Below are positions 13,972 through 22,716 of a stretch of DNA of 23,936 bases, piece after piece. The notes beneath the pieces were generated by a model. It was given only the letters and a program-made list of their open reading frames with translations, was not told the origin of the DNA and ran no database searches. The translations under genes were made by a program, and so were the position numbers. The first letter of the stretch is position 1; each line of letters begins with the position of its first letter. Origin of the DNA: a virus; the IMG/VR virus record IMGVR_UViG_3300021957_000303, positions 1 to 23,936 of that record; one strand, 5' to 3'.

Positions 13972-15798
13972 TTATTTATCTTCCTTAAAATCTTTATATT
14001 CTTCATTTATTTCTTCACTATCGATTGTCTCTTTTAAAATCTCTTTTGCCTTTTTACCAAATGATTTCTTTAATGCATCATAATGTGCTAAAGCTAAAGG
14101 AACACCTGTTCTACCCAATGGGTCTCTACCACGAGCACTTCCATCTTTACCATGATGAGGTACTTCTTTAGGTCTTCCTGCACCATCAAATCCACCCTCT
14201 GGAGCTCCACCTTTATCTCGGAATATAGAGCCTGATTTAGATTCTTGGTCAAATCCGTAATCATCATTTGATGATTGCATATCACTTGGTGTTCCAACTG
14301 ATTCACCTGTATCTGCTGGGTCATTACCCTCTACAGATATTTGTTCAAATCTAAATTTGGTTTTTTGGTCATGTACAATTTGTGTATCCATTTCTTTGAT
14401 TTGGTCATCAGAGAAATTAAATAAATTTTTATAAATCCATTCACTACTCATCATTTGATTTTCTTTCATATCACGAGCAAGATTTATTTTGTTACTCCAC
14501 AATTCTATCTTTTCTTGTTCATAGATTGTAGATGGATTAGTTAACTCTAATTCAAAATTTGTTAATTCTGCGTCTGTATATCCTTGTGAGTATAAATGTA
14601 CAACAGCAATCTTAGTTAACTCACTAACAAGAATTCGTTGAACTCTTTCAATAGTACGAGCAAATCTAACATCCTCTGCTGCTAATGTTGCTTTTGAACC
14701 TAATCCCTCTTCATATCCTAAGAACGCTTTTGGTACATGAAGTGCTGCCAACATTCTATTTTTTAGATATTCAATATCTTCTGTAGTTTCATAAGTCATA
14801 CCAGGTAGTGATTCGATTTGTGTTCCACTATCTCCACCACGAACTGGTAAGAAGAAATCTTCTGTTAAGTTCTGTATGTTAAACTTCAAGTTATAATCAC
14901 CAGTATCATTATCTATGAATGGTGTTTTCTTCATTTTGTTGATAATTCTTTGCATATAGTTATCAACCTCGTTTGGTGGTATATTACCAATATCAATCTT
15001 GAAGATTCTCTTTTCTGGTGCTCTCATGATTCTATGGATTAACATAGCATCTTCCATCAATGTAACTTGTTTCCATACTTTACGAGCACTTTCTAAAATA
15101 GATTTACCATAAGGTAATAAATTACTATCACTTGCTAATCTAAAGTGTGCAATTTGAAAGTTCTCAAATTCTATCTTTTTACCTGTTGTTGAGCGAGCAA
15201 AATAAGGATGTGTTGTTTGTGTAGCTTCCATTCTGAATTTAGTATAATAAGGATTTTCAGGGTCTTCTCCCTCTATACGAAGTAATTCATAAGATGAAAC
15301 TGGTACAACATTAGTAATACCATACTTATCCTCTACATCTAAGTATAAAAAGAAATCACCATATTTAACAAGGTTTCTTGTCCAAGGCCATAAATTAAAT
15401 TCAATATTCAATATATCATAAAATAAATTATGTAGAATTTCTTTGATGTTATTATTATCCGTTACGATGTTTAATACTTCACCATATGGATTTTTCATCG
15501 TACATTCATCAGCATATATATCAAGTGCAGATGCAATAATACTATCACTATCCATACTTTCATAGTCTTTGAACAATCCTAATCTTGCTGCTTGCAATTG
15601 TGCATATGTGGAATATCCACTATTAACCAAATCCAATCCACTATGTAGTTTAGAATATCTATCTACTAAGTGTGATTTAGTCATTGCCTGTATTTGTTCA
15701 GTATCTGCAACTTTTAATTTCTTACCACCAACATTACGAACGATTACATTTGTACTAAATAATCTCCTCAGTCTAGCGTATAATGATGTATCTGCCAT
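13972..15798 (-). CDS. 20: Portal vertex protein, T4 gp20-like
   Basis: This 608-residue protein forms the dodecameric ring through which DNA enters and leaves the head and on which prohead assembly starts. It has the T4-type portal layout: an N-terminal segment, then DSIIASALDIYADECT (about 80-95), LWPWTRNLVKYGDFFLYLD (about 136-154), the stem/crown region with TLMEDAMLIHRIMRAPEKR (about 245-263), and GLGSKATLAAEDVRFARTI (about 365-383). It is longer than T4 gp20 (524 aa) because of a Gly/Asp-rich C-terminal extension (about 495-608), which includes FRDKGGAPEGGFDGAGRP and a final charged tail containing INEEYKDFKEDK. The start has GAGG upstream and lies 14 bases after the terminase stop. The sheath and tube genes found between 17 and 20 in T4 are missing here. 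Confidence 0.93.
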   Translation of the reverse strand: MADTSLYARLRRLFSTNVIVRNVGGKKLKVADTEQIQAMTKSHLVDRYSKLHSGLDLVNSGYSTYAQLQAARLGLFKDYESMDSDSIIASALDIYADECTMKNPYGEVLNIVTDNNNIKEILHNLFYDILNIEFNLWPWTRNLVKYGDFFLYLDVEDKYGITNVVPVSSYELLRIEGEDPENPYYTKFRMEATQTTHPYFARSTTGKKIEFENFQIAHFRLASDSNLLPYGKSILESARKVWKQVTLMEDAMLIHRIMRAPEKRIFKIDIGNIPPNEVDNYMQRIINKMKKTPFIDNDTGDYNLKFNIQNLTEDFFLPVRGGDSGTQIESLPGMTYETTEDIEYLKNRMLAALHVPKAFLGYEEGLGSKATLAAEDVRFARTIERVQRILVSELTKIAVVHLYSQGYTDAELTNFELELTNPSTIYEQEKIELWSNKINLARDMKENQMMSSEWIYKNLFNFSDDQIKEMDTQIVHDQKTKFRFEQISVEGNDPADTGESVGTPSDMQSSNDDYGFDQESKSGSIFRDKGGAPEGGFDGAGRPKEVPHHGKDGSARGRDPLGRTGVPLALAHYDALKKSFGKKAKEILKETIDSEEINEEYKDFKEDK

Positions 15799-15812
15799 TT
15801 TTTACCTCTTTG

Positions 15813-17381
15813 TTATAAGAGCCATTCTAAAGACTCTTTTTTCTTGTTTACTTCCCACTCCCAATTTTCATTTGTACTTTCTTCTGGAGTGTAAAGACCG
15901 TCAATATCTTGCATTCTATTTAAAGTCTTTTTTGTTAATTCAATTCCCTCAGTTCGTAATCTTAATGCAGTATCACGAACCCATAAACCGATAGCAAATG
16001 ACATAACCAAATCATCATTGTATCCTACCATTGCTTCAGCTCTATTGTTATTGTAGATAAAAGTAAATAATTCATCAATCAAACGATTACTACGAATCAC
16101 TACACTTTCATCCCTAAAATATTCCTCAAGTTTTGCAATAATTAATGGTCTGGTTTTCATTGATGTGGTAAATCCAGCCACCATATTTTTTTCTTGAGCT
16201 CTATATCGATTTGACATTTGGTGTGCAATATCAATATATTGTAAATCTTTACTTGTATAAAATAGATTAGGATAATCCCTATCTATCACTTGTTGGATTG
16301 TTGCCCAACCAATATTATTGTTTTCTATAATTAGTAAAGCATCATTATATTCTGTTGAAATACTCACTAACATATTACCAAAATCTTTAGTAGGTACTCT
16401 ACCCTTGTACTCTGCAACTTGTTCTACCTTTTCAATATCAATTACATGAAAAGCAGAATAATCTGCTGAATCTCCTCTACCTACATCCGCACATACTACA
16501 TAATTCTTTGTATAATCTGGTGGTTCCCAAATCCAACAATTATTATCAATTCCTCTTTTTTCAATTGGGTCTTGTACATATTTTTCTCTACATTCTTCTA
16601 ATATAGTACCATCAATAACAGAAGTACCAGAAGTAACAAAATCACAATCACATTCTTGTGCAGCACCTTGTACACCTAACAATTTATCTTGGTCTTCTCT
16701 CCAAGTCTCATCTCTATCAGGATGTACAGTCCAATGAAGTTTGATAAAGTTAAACATACCACGACCTTCTTCAGCCTCTACCCAAGTTTTGTGAAACCAA
16801 TTACCCACACCATTAGGTGTTGATAGTGCAATACATTGTCCACCAGTGGTTAAAGTACTTTGTGCCGCAGTCCATATTTGGTCAATCTTATCAATAAATG
16901 CTGCCTCATCTAATATCAATAATGATAGAGCTTCTGAACGAGCTGCTTCAGGTCCACTTGATACTGCTTTAATCTGTGAACCATTGACATATCGAAGATT
17001 TAATTTATTATCCTCAACACATCTTTGTTTTAACCAACTTGGTAAGTTTGCGTGCATAACACGAACTTTTGTTACCAAGTTTTTTGCCACATCTTGTTTT
17101 GTTGCAATTACCAAAATATTTTTATCTTGATGAAAGGTCATCATCCACAATGAATAACCCGCAGTTAAAGTACTGATACCTAACTGACGAGCTTTCAATA
17201 TGATGTTCATACGACTAGATTCAAATTCCTTTACGGTATTCCTTTGAAATTCGTACAAATCAAATGGTATTTTTCCCTGTATTGGATGTTGAATCACACA
17301 ATACTTTGATAAAAAGTATGCAGGGTCTTTAGCACATTTGATATACTCTTGTTTTATTGCATCTTTAAATTGTTCTGCCAT
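15813..17381 (-). CDS. 17: Terminase large subunit, T4 gp17-like
   Basis: This 522-residue ATPase-nuclease pumps DNA into the prohead and cuts the concatemer. The ATPase half shows a T4-type Walker A, ARQLGIST (64-71), a Walker B LSLLILDEAAFID (152-164) with catalytic E159, and a coupling motif LSTPNG (186-191). The RNase H-like nuclease half shows CADVGRGDSADYSAF with D299, LLIIENNN with E353, and GYNDDLVMSF with D456/D457, in the order known for gp17. It is shorter than T4 gp17 (610 aa), mainly at the N-terminus. The start overlaps the stop of the 124-aa gene (TAATG). No gp16-type small subunit is evident beside it. Confidence 0.95.
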   Translation of the reverse strand: MAEQFKDAIKQEYIKCAKDPAYFLSKYCVIQHPIQGKIPFDLYEFQRNTVKEFESSRMNIILKARQLGISTLTAGYSLWMMTFHQDKNILVIATKQDVAKNLVTKVRVMHANLPSWLKQRCVEDNKLNLRYVNGSQIKAVSSGPEAARSEALSLLILDEAAFIDKIDQIWTAAQSTLTTGGQCIALSTPNGVGNWFHKTWVEAEEGRGMFNFIKLHWTVHPDRDETWREDQDKLLGVQGAAQECDCDFVTSGTSVIDGTILEECREKYVQDPIEKRGIDNNCWIWEPPDYTKNYVVCADVGRGDSADYSAFHVIDIEKVEQVAEYKGRVPTKDFGNMLVSISTEYNDALLIIENNNIGWATIQQVIDRDYPNLFYTSKDLQYIDIAHQMSNRYRAQEKNMVAGFTTSMKTRPLIIAKLEEYFRDESVVIRSNRLIDELFTFIYNNNRAEAMVGYNDDLVMSFAIGLWVRDTALRLRTEGIELTKKTLNRMQDIDGLYTPEESTNENWEWEVNKKKESLEWLL

Positions 17382-17755
17382 TAGTTTATTTGTCCTGCAA
17401 GATTAACTGAAATAGCTGTAGCCCCAACACCATAAACAAACCATAACCACTTGTTTTCATGCCATTTTGGTTTTACTACCTTCACTTTCTCCTTATACAG
17501 ATTAATAGTTTCTTTTTGTAATTGAAGTTGTTGTGTTCTAAAATCAATAATCAATGAATCAGATTTTGAATTATCTTCTAATAATTGGATTTGTTTTTCT
17601 AAATCCACCACTAAAGATACATTCAAACTATCTTTTAACTCTAATTCTTTGATTTTGTTAGTGAACCCAAGAACTTCTTCCTCTGTAAAGGTGAAAGTTT
17701 TTGAATCTTGTCCAAACAACAAACCAAGAAATAATATGTAAATAAAATATCTCAT
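17381..17755 (-). CDS. Signal peptide, coiled coil, TM protein (spanin-like?)
   Basis: A 124-residue envelope protein. The N-terminus MRYFIYILFLGLLFGQDS reads as a signal peptide. Residues about 22-95 are a polar coiled coil (KIKELELKDSL, DLEKQIQLLED, QQLQLQKETINLYKEK), and residues about 103-121 form a hydrophobic helix (KWLWFVYGVGATAISV). The layout, two membrane-directed ends around a periplasmic coiled coil, resembles a unimolecular spanin, but there is no lipobox cysteine, so lysis function is uncertain. The LLFGQ cleavage context is typical of signal peptides in Bacteroidetes and related marine lineages, a weak host hint. It is followed directly by terminase (TAATG). Alternatives are a membrane-bound tail or assembly factor. 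Confidence 0.65.
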   Translation of the reverse strand: MRYFIYILFLGLLFGQDSKTFTFTEEEVLGFTNKIKELELKDSLNVSLVVDLEKQIQLLEDNSKSDSLIIDFRTQQLQLQKETINLYKEKVKVVKPKWHENKWLWFVYGVGATAISVNLAGQIN

Positions 17756-17770
17756 ATATATAAATATACT

Positions 17771-18055
17771 CTACTTGCTAAATTTCTTCAAAAATTTTAC
17801 TGCTTCATCAACATCATCTGTTTTAACTGCTTCTTCGGCCTTTAAAATTTGTTTTTTGGTAGTAGTTACCTTTCTCTTAAGAGAAGCAACTTCTTTTTTG
17901 TTTACTCTTTTTTTAGATTCAAGTTTTTCAACTTTCTTCTCAAGGTCTTTAACCTCTTCGTTTTTTGATTTAATTGCTGTATCTAATTTTTTGATTTCTT
18001 CTTTTTTCTTTCCACCAAAAAATAGATTCATTATAAATTGAATAATTCCACCCAT
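17771..18055 (-). CDS. Small coiled-coil protein with hydrophobic N-terminus
   Basis: A 94-residue protein; I chose the ATG at 18053-18055 because AAGGAG lies eight bases upstream, although the frame extends 11 codons further. Residues 1-13 (MGGIIQFIMNLFF) are hydrophobic, too short for a standard TM helix but able to anchor in a membrane. They are followed by GGKKKEE and a long Lys/Glu coiled coil (EVKDLEKKVEKLESKK; KKEVASLKRKV). It begins two bases before the end of the upstream stop and precedes the signal-peptide coiled-coil gene. The two adjacent coiled-coil membrane proteins could be partners in lysis, but nothing in the sequence proves that. Function unknown. Confidence 0.6.
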   Translation of the reverse strand: MGGIIQFIMNLFFGGKKKEEIKKLDTAIKSKNEEVKDLEKKVEKLESKKRVNKKEVASLKRKVTTTKKQILKAEEAVKTDDVDEAVKFLKKFSK

Positions 18056-18056
18056 T

Positions 18057-18317
18057 TTATTTTCTCCTTGTTGGTTTTCTAATTCCACATTGTTTTAACA
18101 ATTCTTCAAACGATATACCTACTTCATAATCTATATCGTGTTCTTCTAAATCCATCAATTTTTCCATAATCCTCGTGTACACCATTATATTACTTTTAGT
18201 TTCTGATGTTCCTTGTCGATTATGATAATCTATTGCTGTTTCACCTAATCGTGAAACTAAATTCATTATATCAAGTACTACCGATTCAGGCAGTATCAAG
18301 TAGTTTCTCTTCCTCAT
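18057..18317 (-). CDS. Small hypothetical protein
   Basis: An 86-residue, mostly helical protein of unknown function, with no cysteine pair, TM segment or leader. Notable stretches are PESVVLDIMNLVSRLGETA and the acidic EEHDIDYEVGISFEELL, with a basic end (IRKPTRRK). It overlaps the upstream zinc-ribbon gene by 32 bases, longer than the usual overlaps here, but has GAGG six bases before its ATG and the next gene starts immediately after it, which supports it being real. Its size and place two genes before terminase leave a small-terminase role possible; no DNA-binding motif is visible. Confidence 0.55.
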   Translation of the reverse strand: MRKRNYLILPESVVLDIMNLVSRLGETAIDYHNRQGTSETKSNIMVYTRIMEKLMDLEEHDIDYEVGISFEELLKQCGIRKPTRRK

Positions 18318-18849
18318 TTATAGCCTCTTCAAGTTTATTTAAGTGTTCTTTTGCTTCATCCACAATTTGTTTGAATTGTTCCTCACCCATTTCCCACTTT
18401 TCCTTTTCAAGTTCTGGTGTGTTTACACCTACTTGATTTAGCCATTCTGCTTTACCACCTGTTTCTTCAAATTCAACAATACTTTGCTTCATATCTTTAA
18501 GATATGATTTTCTATTCTCTAACATCTTTCTTTGTGCATATTCTTCAAATTTACCCTCATACCTTAACTTTGTTTCAAAGTCAATTTGACAATCCATACA
18601 ATGTCCAAACATTCTCCAAAACTTATCATCGAGTGTTTTCTTCATTGCTTTTTTACAAGTTGGACAGAACCAAGGCATTCTTACTGATGCCATAATATCA
18701 GTTAAATCTGATTTACGGGTTTCTCCACCTTTATTTTCTTGTTTACCCTCGTATCCTACTTGTACATAATCTTTGACATGCTCTTTACCAGACATTAAAT
18801 CTTTTAATGCCTTGTTTTGTCTTTCCATATCTTTACTATAATTTGCCAT
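18286..18849 (-). CDS. Zinc-ribbon protein
   Basis: A 187-residue protein. Residues about 58-93 hold a CxxC...CxxC zinc ribbon: PWFCPTCKKAMKK, then FGHCMDCQIDFE, spaced by about 17 residues. The following part (LRYEGKFEEYAQRKMLENR) and the C-terminus (QFKQIVDEAKEHLNKLEEA) are helical. I recognise this arrangement as recurrent in marine T4-like phages close to the terminase, where it has no settled function. The start has AGGAG six bases upstream and follows the 1283-aa gene by eight bases. The ribbon may bind nucleic acid or protein. Given its place in the packaging region it might help terminase; that is speculation. Confidence 0.75.
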   Translation of the reverse strand: MANYSKDMERQNKALKDLMSGKEHVKDYVQVGYEGKQENKGGETRKSDLTDIMASVRMPWFCPTCKKAMKKTLDDKFWRMFGHCMDCQIDFETKLRYEGKFEEYAQRKMLENRKSYLKDMKQSIVEFEETGGKAEWLNQVGVNTPELEKEKWEMGEEQFKQIVDEAKEHLNKLEEAINEEEKLLDTA

Positions 18850-18857
18850 TGTAACTC

Positions 18858-21800
18858 CTATCCAAATTTTATACTACCAAGTATTTGATTGATTGGAGCA
18901 AATGCACCAGTAAACTTATATACTTTACCTTTGTATTTAAATACTATACCTTCACTTGGTACTATTGCATCTAAACCACCAATCTTCTGTAGTTTTTCAA
19001 TTTGTGTTTTTAGTTTTTTTAATTTTTCTATATTATCAGGTTTTTGTAAATCTTTCATTGCACTAATCATTTCTTTTCTCATTTTTTGAATAGTCTTATC
19101 GGGATTAACTGCCATATACCCACTTATATTTTTAAGTATTTCTGTACCCACTTGAAAGAATAAAATCTCAAATGGTTTAATGTTCTGTTTGAACATTTTA
19201 TTATGGTCAAGTTTATCTGTTTTTAATATCCATTCTAAGAACTTTGGATTTTCTTTATAATCTTTTTTAATATTTGCTATCTTGTATCCTTTATCAAAGT
19301 ATGCCCATCTCTTTACTAACTTAGCAAATTGTGCAGGTTTTAATTTTACTTCAAATTGTTTACTAGCATTAAAAATATACTCTCTCCAATATGATTCGTG
19401 GTACATACCTAAAGTATCTTTATCACTTAATGCATATTGTGATTGTAGTTTCTTTATTTTTCCTAAATACATACTTTTCTTTTTACCAAAATCTTGTACC
19501 TTTGGAACCTTTAAGAAGTTTGGTTTACCAATCTTAAACATTTTTTGTATATGGTTATTTGTTTGTTTAATCATACCTGCCAACATACGAGCACTATCTT
19601 TAGGTTGACCAACTGGTCTACCACTTTCATCATACTCTAATGTTCCGTGAAACACTATTTCTGCCACATCATAATCTACTACATTTGAAGTTGCTGGATA
19701 CATAACCTCTAAATTCATCCATTTCTTACCATTATCAAATATTTTTTCTTTTTGTTTATCTGATAATGAACCAATTGATTTTTCTAAATCTTTCATAGCA
19801 CCTACAAATGCCTTTTTAATCTCACCTCTACCGGAAAACATACTTGCTATACCAGCAGTGGTTGGTGATGTTTTACCAAAATTCTTTAGGTGTCCTTTAT
19901 TACGAGCTGCTCTTAATTTCCCATCAATCCAACTTACCATTAGATTTTGTCCATCAAGTTTCTCTGTAACACCATCTTCTCTATCTAACTTTCCTCCCAA
20001 TCCATTAATAACTATCATCTTTAAGTCTGAAAATGTAAGATTATTATCATCAAATGGATGACTCATATGTCCATAAGCTCCACCCTCTATTAATAAGTCT
20101 ACATCTTTCATAAAACTTTCTTTCATCTGTTTGATTTTATCACCCATCTCTTCTTCTGCAGGTGTTAAATCAAGTTCAACAGCTCTTTGTGTGTTTTGGT
20201 CTTGTGTTTGTACACCTGGTAATGCAGGTGCTTCAACAGGTACACCAGTAACATTTTTTTCATCTGGTGTTAATCCCATCCATTTTAATATTTCAAAATC
20301 TAAACCACTAACAACTTTTTCTATCCACTTTTTATATGCTTTTACCGGGTCTTCACTTGGGAATCTTTCACCATATGGTCCTGCACCTCTTCTACCATAT
20401 GCAACCGTAGGTACTTTATCCAATCTTGTGGTGTAATCTAAACCAGGGTCAATTGCACTATCTCTTAAAATGTAATTAACTAACTCCCAACCCAATCCTT
20501 GTTCTCTATCTCTTTTGTATATTCTATCAATCCATTTTTTTGTTTCTCGTTGATAATCCTCAAATCCATCGTAATATGTAGGTGGCCCATCATCAATAGG
20601 AATACTACCCATTGAAGAACCCTCTATAAGAAACTTATCAAATAGTTCAAATAACTTTTTAAATTTGTTATTCATCATTTTAAACACACCCTTATCGTAG
20701 TATCCAAAGGCCTTTTTAAATAATGTTTCTCTATTTTTTTCAAAATCAGGTGAACCAAGTAATTGTCTCATTACGGTTCCACTCACTTCTTTACCACCAA
20801 CTTTAATAGATTGGTGTGGTGCTGTAAGAATATATCCGTGTTCTGAATAACCTTGAAGATTGTTTTTATTTCTTTTAAAATCTTGATAGTAAGTTTTACC
20901 ACCACCCTTTTTTGTTCCACCTTTTAATCTACCTGCATCTTTCTTACCAAAAATATACACTACTGCTGTAGTTTCAGAATCATACTTTTTCAAAGTATTA
21001 TTTGCAACATAAGGTGTTTTTTCCTTAACAATTCGATTAGATGGAATACCCATTTTTGCCATATGACGAACTTTTTCTTTAAAGTTCATTGGGTGTCTTG
21101 GTGGTTTCTTGATATCACTTGTTGTGATATAAGCTTCATCCACTTGAGATTTTAACCACTCATAAGTTTTTTTATGGTGAGGCCCAAACGGTTGAAATCG
21201 TCCACCATAAATACCTATAACTTTTTTAATCTTTTGTTCGGAAATGGTTGTATTTTCCCCAATTTCCATACTTAAATTTACAAAATTTTCCATATGAATG
21301 TCAAGCTCTTTTTGTAATTTTTTATATCCACTACCATAAGGAACTGAAGTATTTCCTTTCTTCTTCATCTTTTCAACACCTTTTCTACTTGGTGATGGAA
21401 TGATTCCTGCAGGTGCTCCAAACTCTTCACCTAAAAACTTTTTCTTTTCTAATTCTTTTATTTTAGCACCTATTCCTTTACCTGTTAATCCTACAAATTC
21501 CTTACCACCTGCTTTTATACTTAATTCAAAAGTTGCAATTTTACGAAAATCTTTTCCAACTAACTTTCCATAAGATATAATATCTCCTTTAGATAATGTA
21601 GTTTTTTCTTGTATTTTTTTAAAATCATAAATTTTTTCTGGTTTAAATTTATTTAAATAAACTAAAAATGAAATATTTCTTACTTCTTCATTACTATATT
21701 TTAATTGATTTAAAACTTTTGGTAATTTGCTTATGTCCGTTTTTCTTAAAACAGTTGATAAAAATAAAACATAAGACTTGACATTTGGATACGGTTTTTG

Positions 21801-22709
21801 TAATTTTAATTGTGGGAACATTTGTTCTGTAAATTTAAACTTATCAAGTGCTTTCATAAACAATGTAGAGTTTTTTCCTTTCTCTATACCTTTAATAAAT
21901 TCTTCTCTGATTCTCTCTCTACTCACACCTTTTAAACTTGGATTTTTCATTAGAGCAATCTCTGTATCTTTATCCATCTTACCACCGATAACTGCCTGAA
22001 ATCTTAATGCTCTTAACTTTCTCAATGGGTCTTCATCAAATCTTTGTATTGGAACACCAACCGTCTTTACGATTTTATTTTTTAAATCTTCCAATCCACC
22101 TGTTAAATCTACTACTTCATTTTTTTCTATATCATAGAACAATGAATTAATAGTTAAATCTCTACGATTCACATCACCTTGTATATCAGAGAAATCAACT
22201 GCCTTAGGTCTTCTACCTTTACCGATATCTTTTCTGAATGTAGCAATTTCATGTCCACCCACAACCACAACACCAAATTGTTTACCAACTTCATAGGTTT
22301 TCATTCCACCCTTTTTAGCAATCTTCAATACCTCATCTGGTTTTGCATCTGTTGCTAAGTCAAAGTCTTTTGGTGATTTACCAAGTATTGCATCACGAAC
22401 TGCTCCACCTACTATGTATAATTGTTTTTTATTTTTCTTGAATAGTTTATGGATTTTTTTGATATCACTTGGGACTCGTAAAGATATTTTGCCCTCTTGG
22501 ATATTTTCTTTAGGTTCTGTTTTGATTCTAAAGGTTACTACCTTTCTACCATTGATAGTTGGCATTCCATGCTCATCTTTCCCAATGGACTTAACTACAG
22601 TCTTTTTATTTTTAAATCGACCTGTTAAGATAGTATCCCCAACATTTACAGGAATATTTATATCTTCTGTAAGTGGTTTAACTAACCATTCTGTTAGTTT
22701 ATTTGCCAT
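18858..22709 (-). CDS. Three-enzyme fusion: CCA-enzyme-like, NMNAT-like, ligase-like
   Basis: A 1283-residue protein. I chose the ATG at 22707-22709 since AGGAG lies four bases upstream and overlaps the preceding stop. Residues ~85-300 are a class II tRNA nucleotidyltransferase/PcnB head: GGAVRD (101-106), DFDLATDA with D115/D117, NRRDLTINSLFYD (181-193), DEDPLRKLRALRF (225-237). Residues ~495-690 are an NMNAT/cytidylyltransferase fold: YGGRFQPFGPHH (501-512) and VSGTVMR (642-648). Residues ~876-1283 resemble a polynucleotide ligase: TEKLDGQN with nucleophile K917, WMNLEVMYP (997-1005, motif III place), EGIVFK (1253-1258) and KVYKFTG (1262-1268) as motifs IV/V. A 180-residue segment (697-875) is unassigned. 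Candidate prohead protease sites lie at or near domain borders: LTE15|D, IQE72|G, ISE491|Q, LIE696|G, LIE875|G. tRNA/RNA repair or NAD-linked chemistry is inferred; exact substrates are not visible. Confidence 0.85.
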   Translation of the reverse strand: MANKLTEWLVKPLTEDINIPVNVGDTILTGRFKNKKTVVKSIGKDEHGMPTINGRKVVTFRIKTEPKENIQEGKISLRVPSDIKKIHKLFKKNKKQLYIVGGAVRDAILGKSPKDFDLATDAKPDEVLKIAKKGGMKTYEVGKQFGVVVVGGHEIATFRKDIGKGRRPKAVDFSDIQGDVNRRDLTINSLFYDIEKNEVVDLTGGLEDLKNKIVKTVGVPIQRFDEDPLRKLRALRFQAVIGGKMDKDTEIALMKNPSLKGVSRERIREEFIKGIEKGKNSTLFMKALDKFKFTEQMFPQLKLQKPYPNVKSYVLFLSTVLRKTDISKLPKVLNQLKYSNEEVRNISFLVYLNKFKPEKIYDFKKIQEKTTLSKGDIISYGKLVGKDFRKIATFELSIKAGGKEFVGLTGKGIGAKIKELEKKKFLGEEFGAPAGIIPSPSRKGVEKMKKKGNTSVPYGSGYKKLQKELDIHMENFVNLSMEIGENTTISEQKIKKVIGIYGGRFQPFGPHHKKTYEWLKSQVDEAYITTSDIKKPPRHPMNFKEKVRHMAKMGIPSNRIVKEKTPYVANNTLKKYDSETTAVVYIFGKKDAGRLKGGTKKGGGKTYYQDFKRNKNNLQGYSEHGYILTAPHQSIKVGGKEVSGTVMRQLLGSPDFEKNRETLFKKAFGYYDKGVFKMMNNKFKKLFELFDKFLIEGSSMGSIPIDDGPPTYYDGFEDYQRETKKWIDRIYKRDREQGLGWELVNYILRDSAIDPGLDYTTRLDKVPTVAYGRRGAGPYGERFPSEDPVKAYKKWIEKVVSGLDFEILKWMGLTPDEKNVTGVPVEAPALPGVQTQDQNTQRAVELDLTPAEEEMGDKIKQMKESFMKDVDLLIEGGAYGHMSHPFDDNNLTFSDLKMIVINGLGGKLDREDGVTEKLDGQNLMVSWIDGKLRAARNKGHLKNFGKTSPTTAGIASMFSGRGEIKKAFVGAMKDLEKSIGSLSDKQKEKIFDNGKKWMNLEVMYPATSNVVDYDVAEIVFHGTLEYDESGRPVGQPKDSARMLAGMIKQTNNHIQKMFKIGKPNFLKVPKVQDFGKKKSMYLGKIKKLQSQYALSDKDTLGMYHESYWREYIFNASKQFEVKLKPAQFAKLVKRWAYFDKGYKIANIKKDYKENPKFLEWILKTDKLDHNKMFKQNIKPFEILFFQVGTEILKNISGYMAVNPDKTIQKMRKEMISAMKDLQKPDNIEKLKKLKTQIEKLQKIGGLDAIVPSEGIVFKYKGKVYKFTGAFAPINQILGSIKFG

Positions 22710-22716
22710 AACTCTC

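Noticed and set aside
18858-22709. The three-enzyme frame as an assembly error joining separate genes
   Set aside because: The frame is continuous for 1283 codons without stop, linkers have ordinary composition, and a similar leader fusion occurs independently in the 579-aa protein. Read-level checks could still overturn this.
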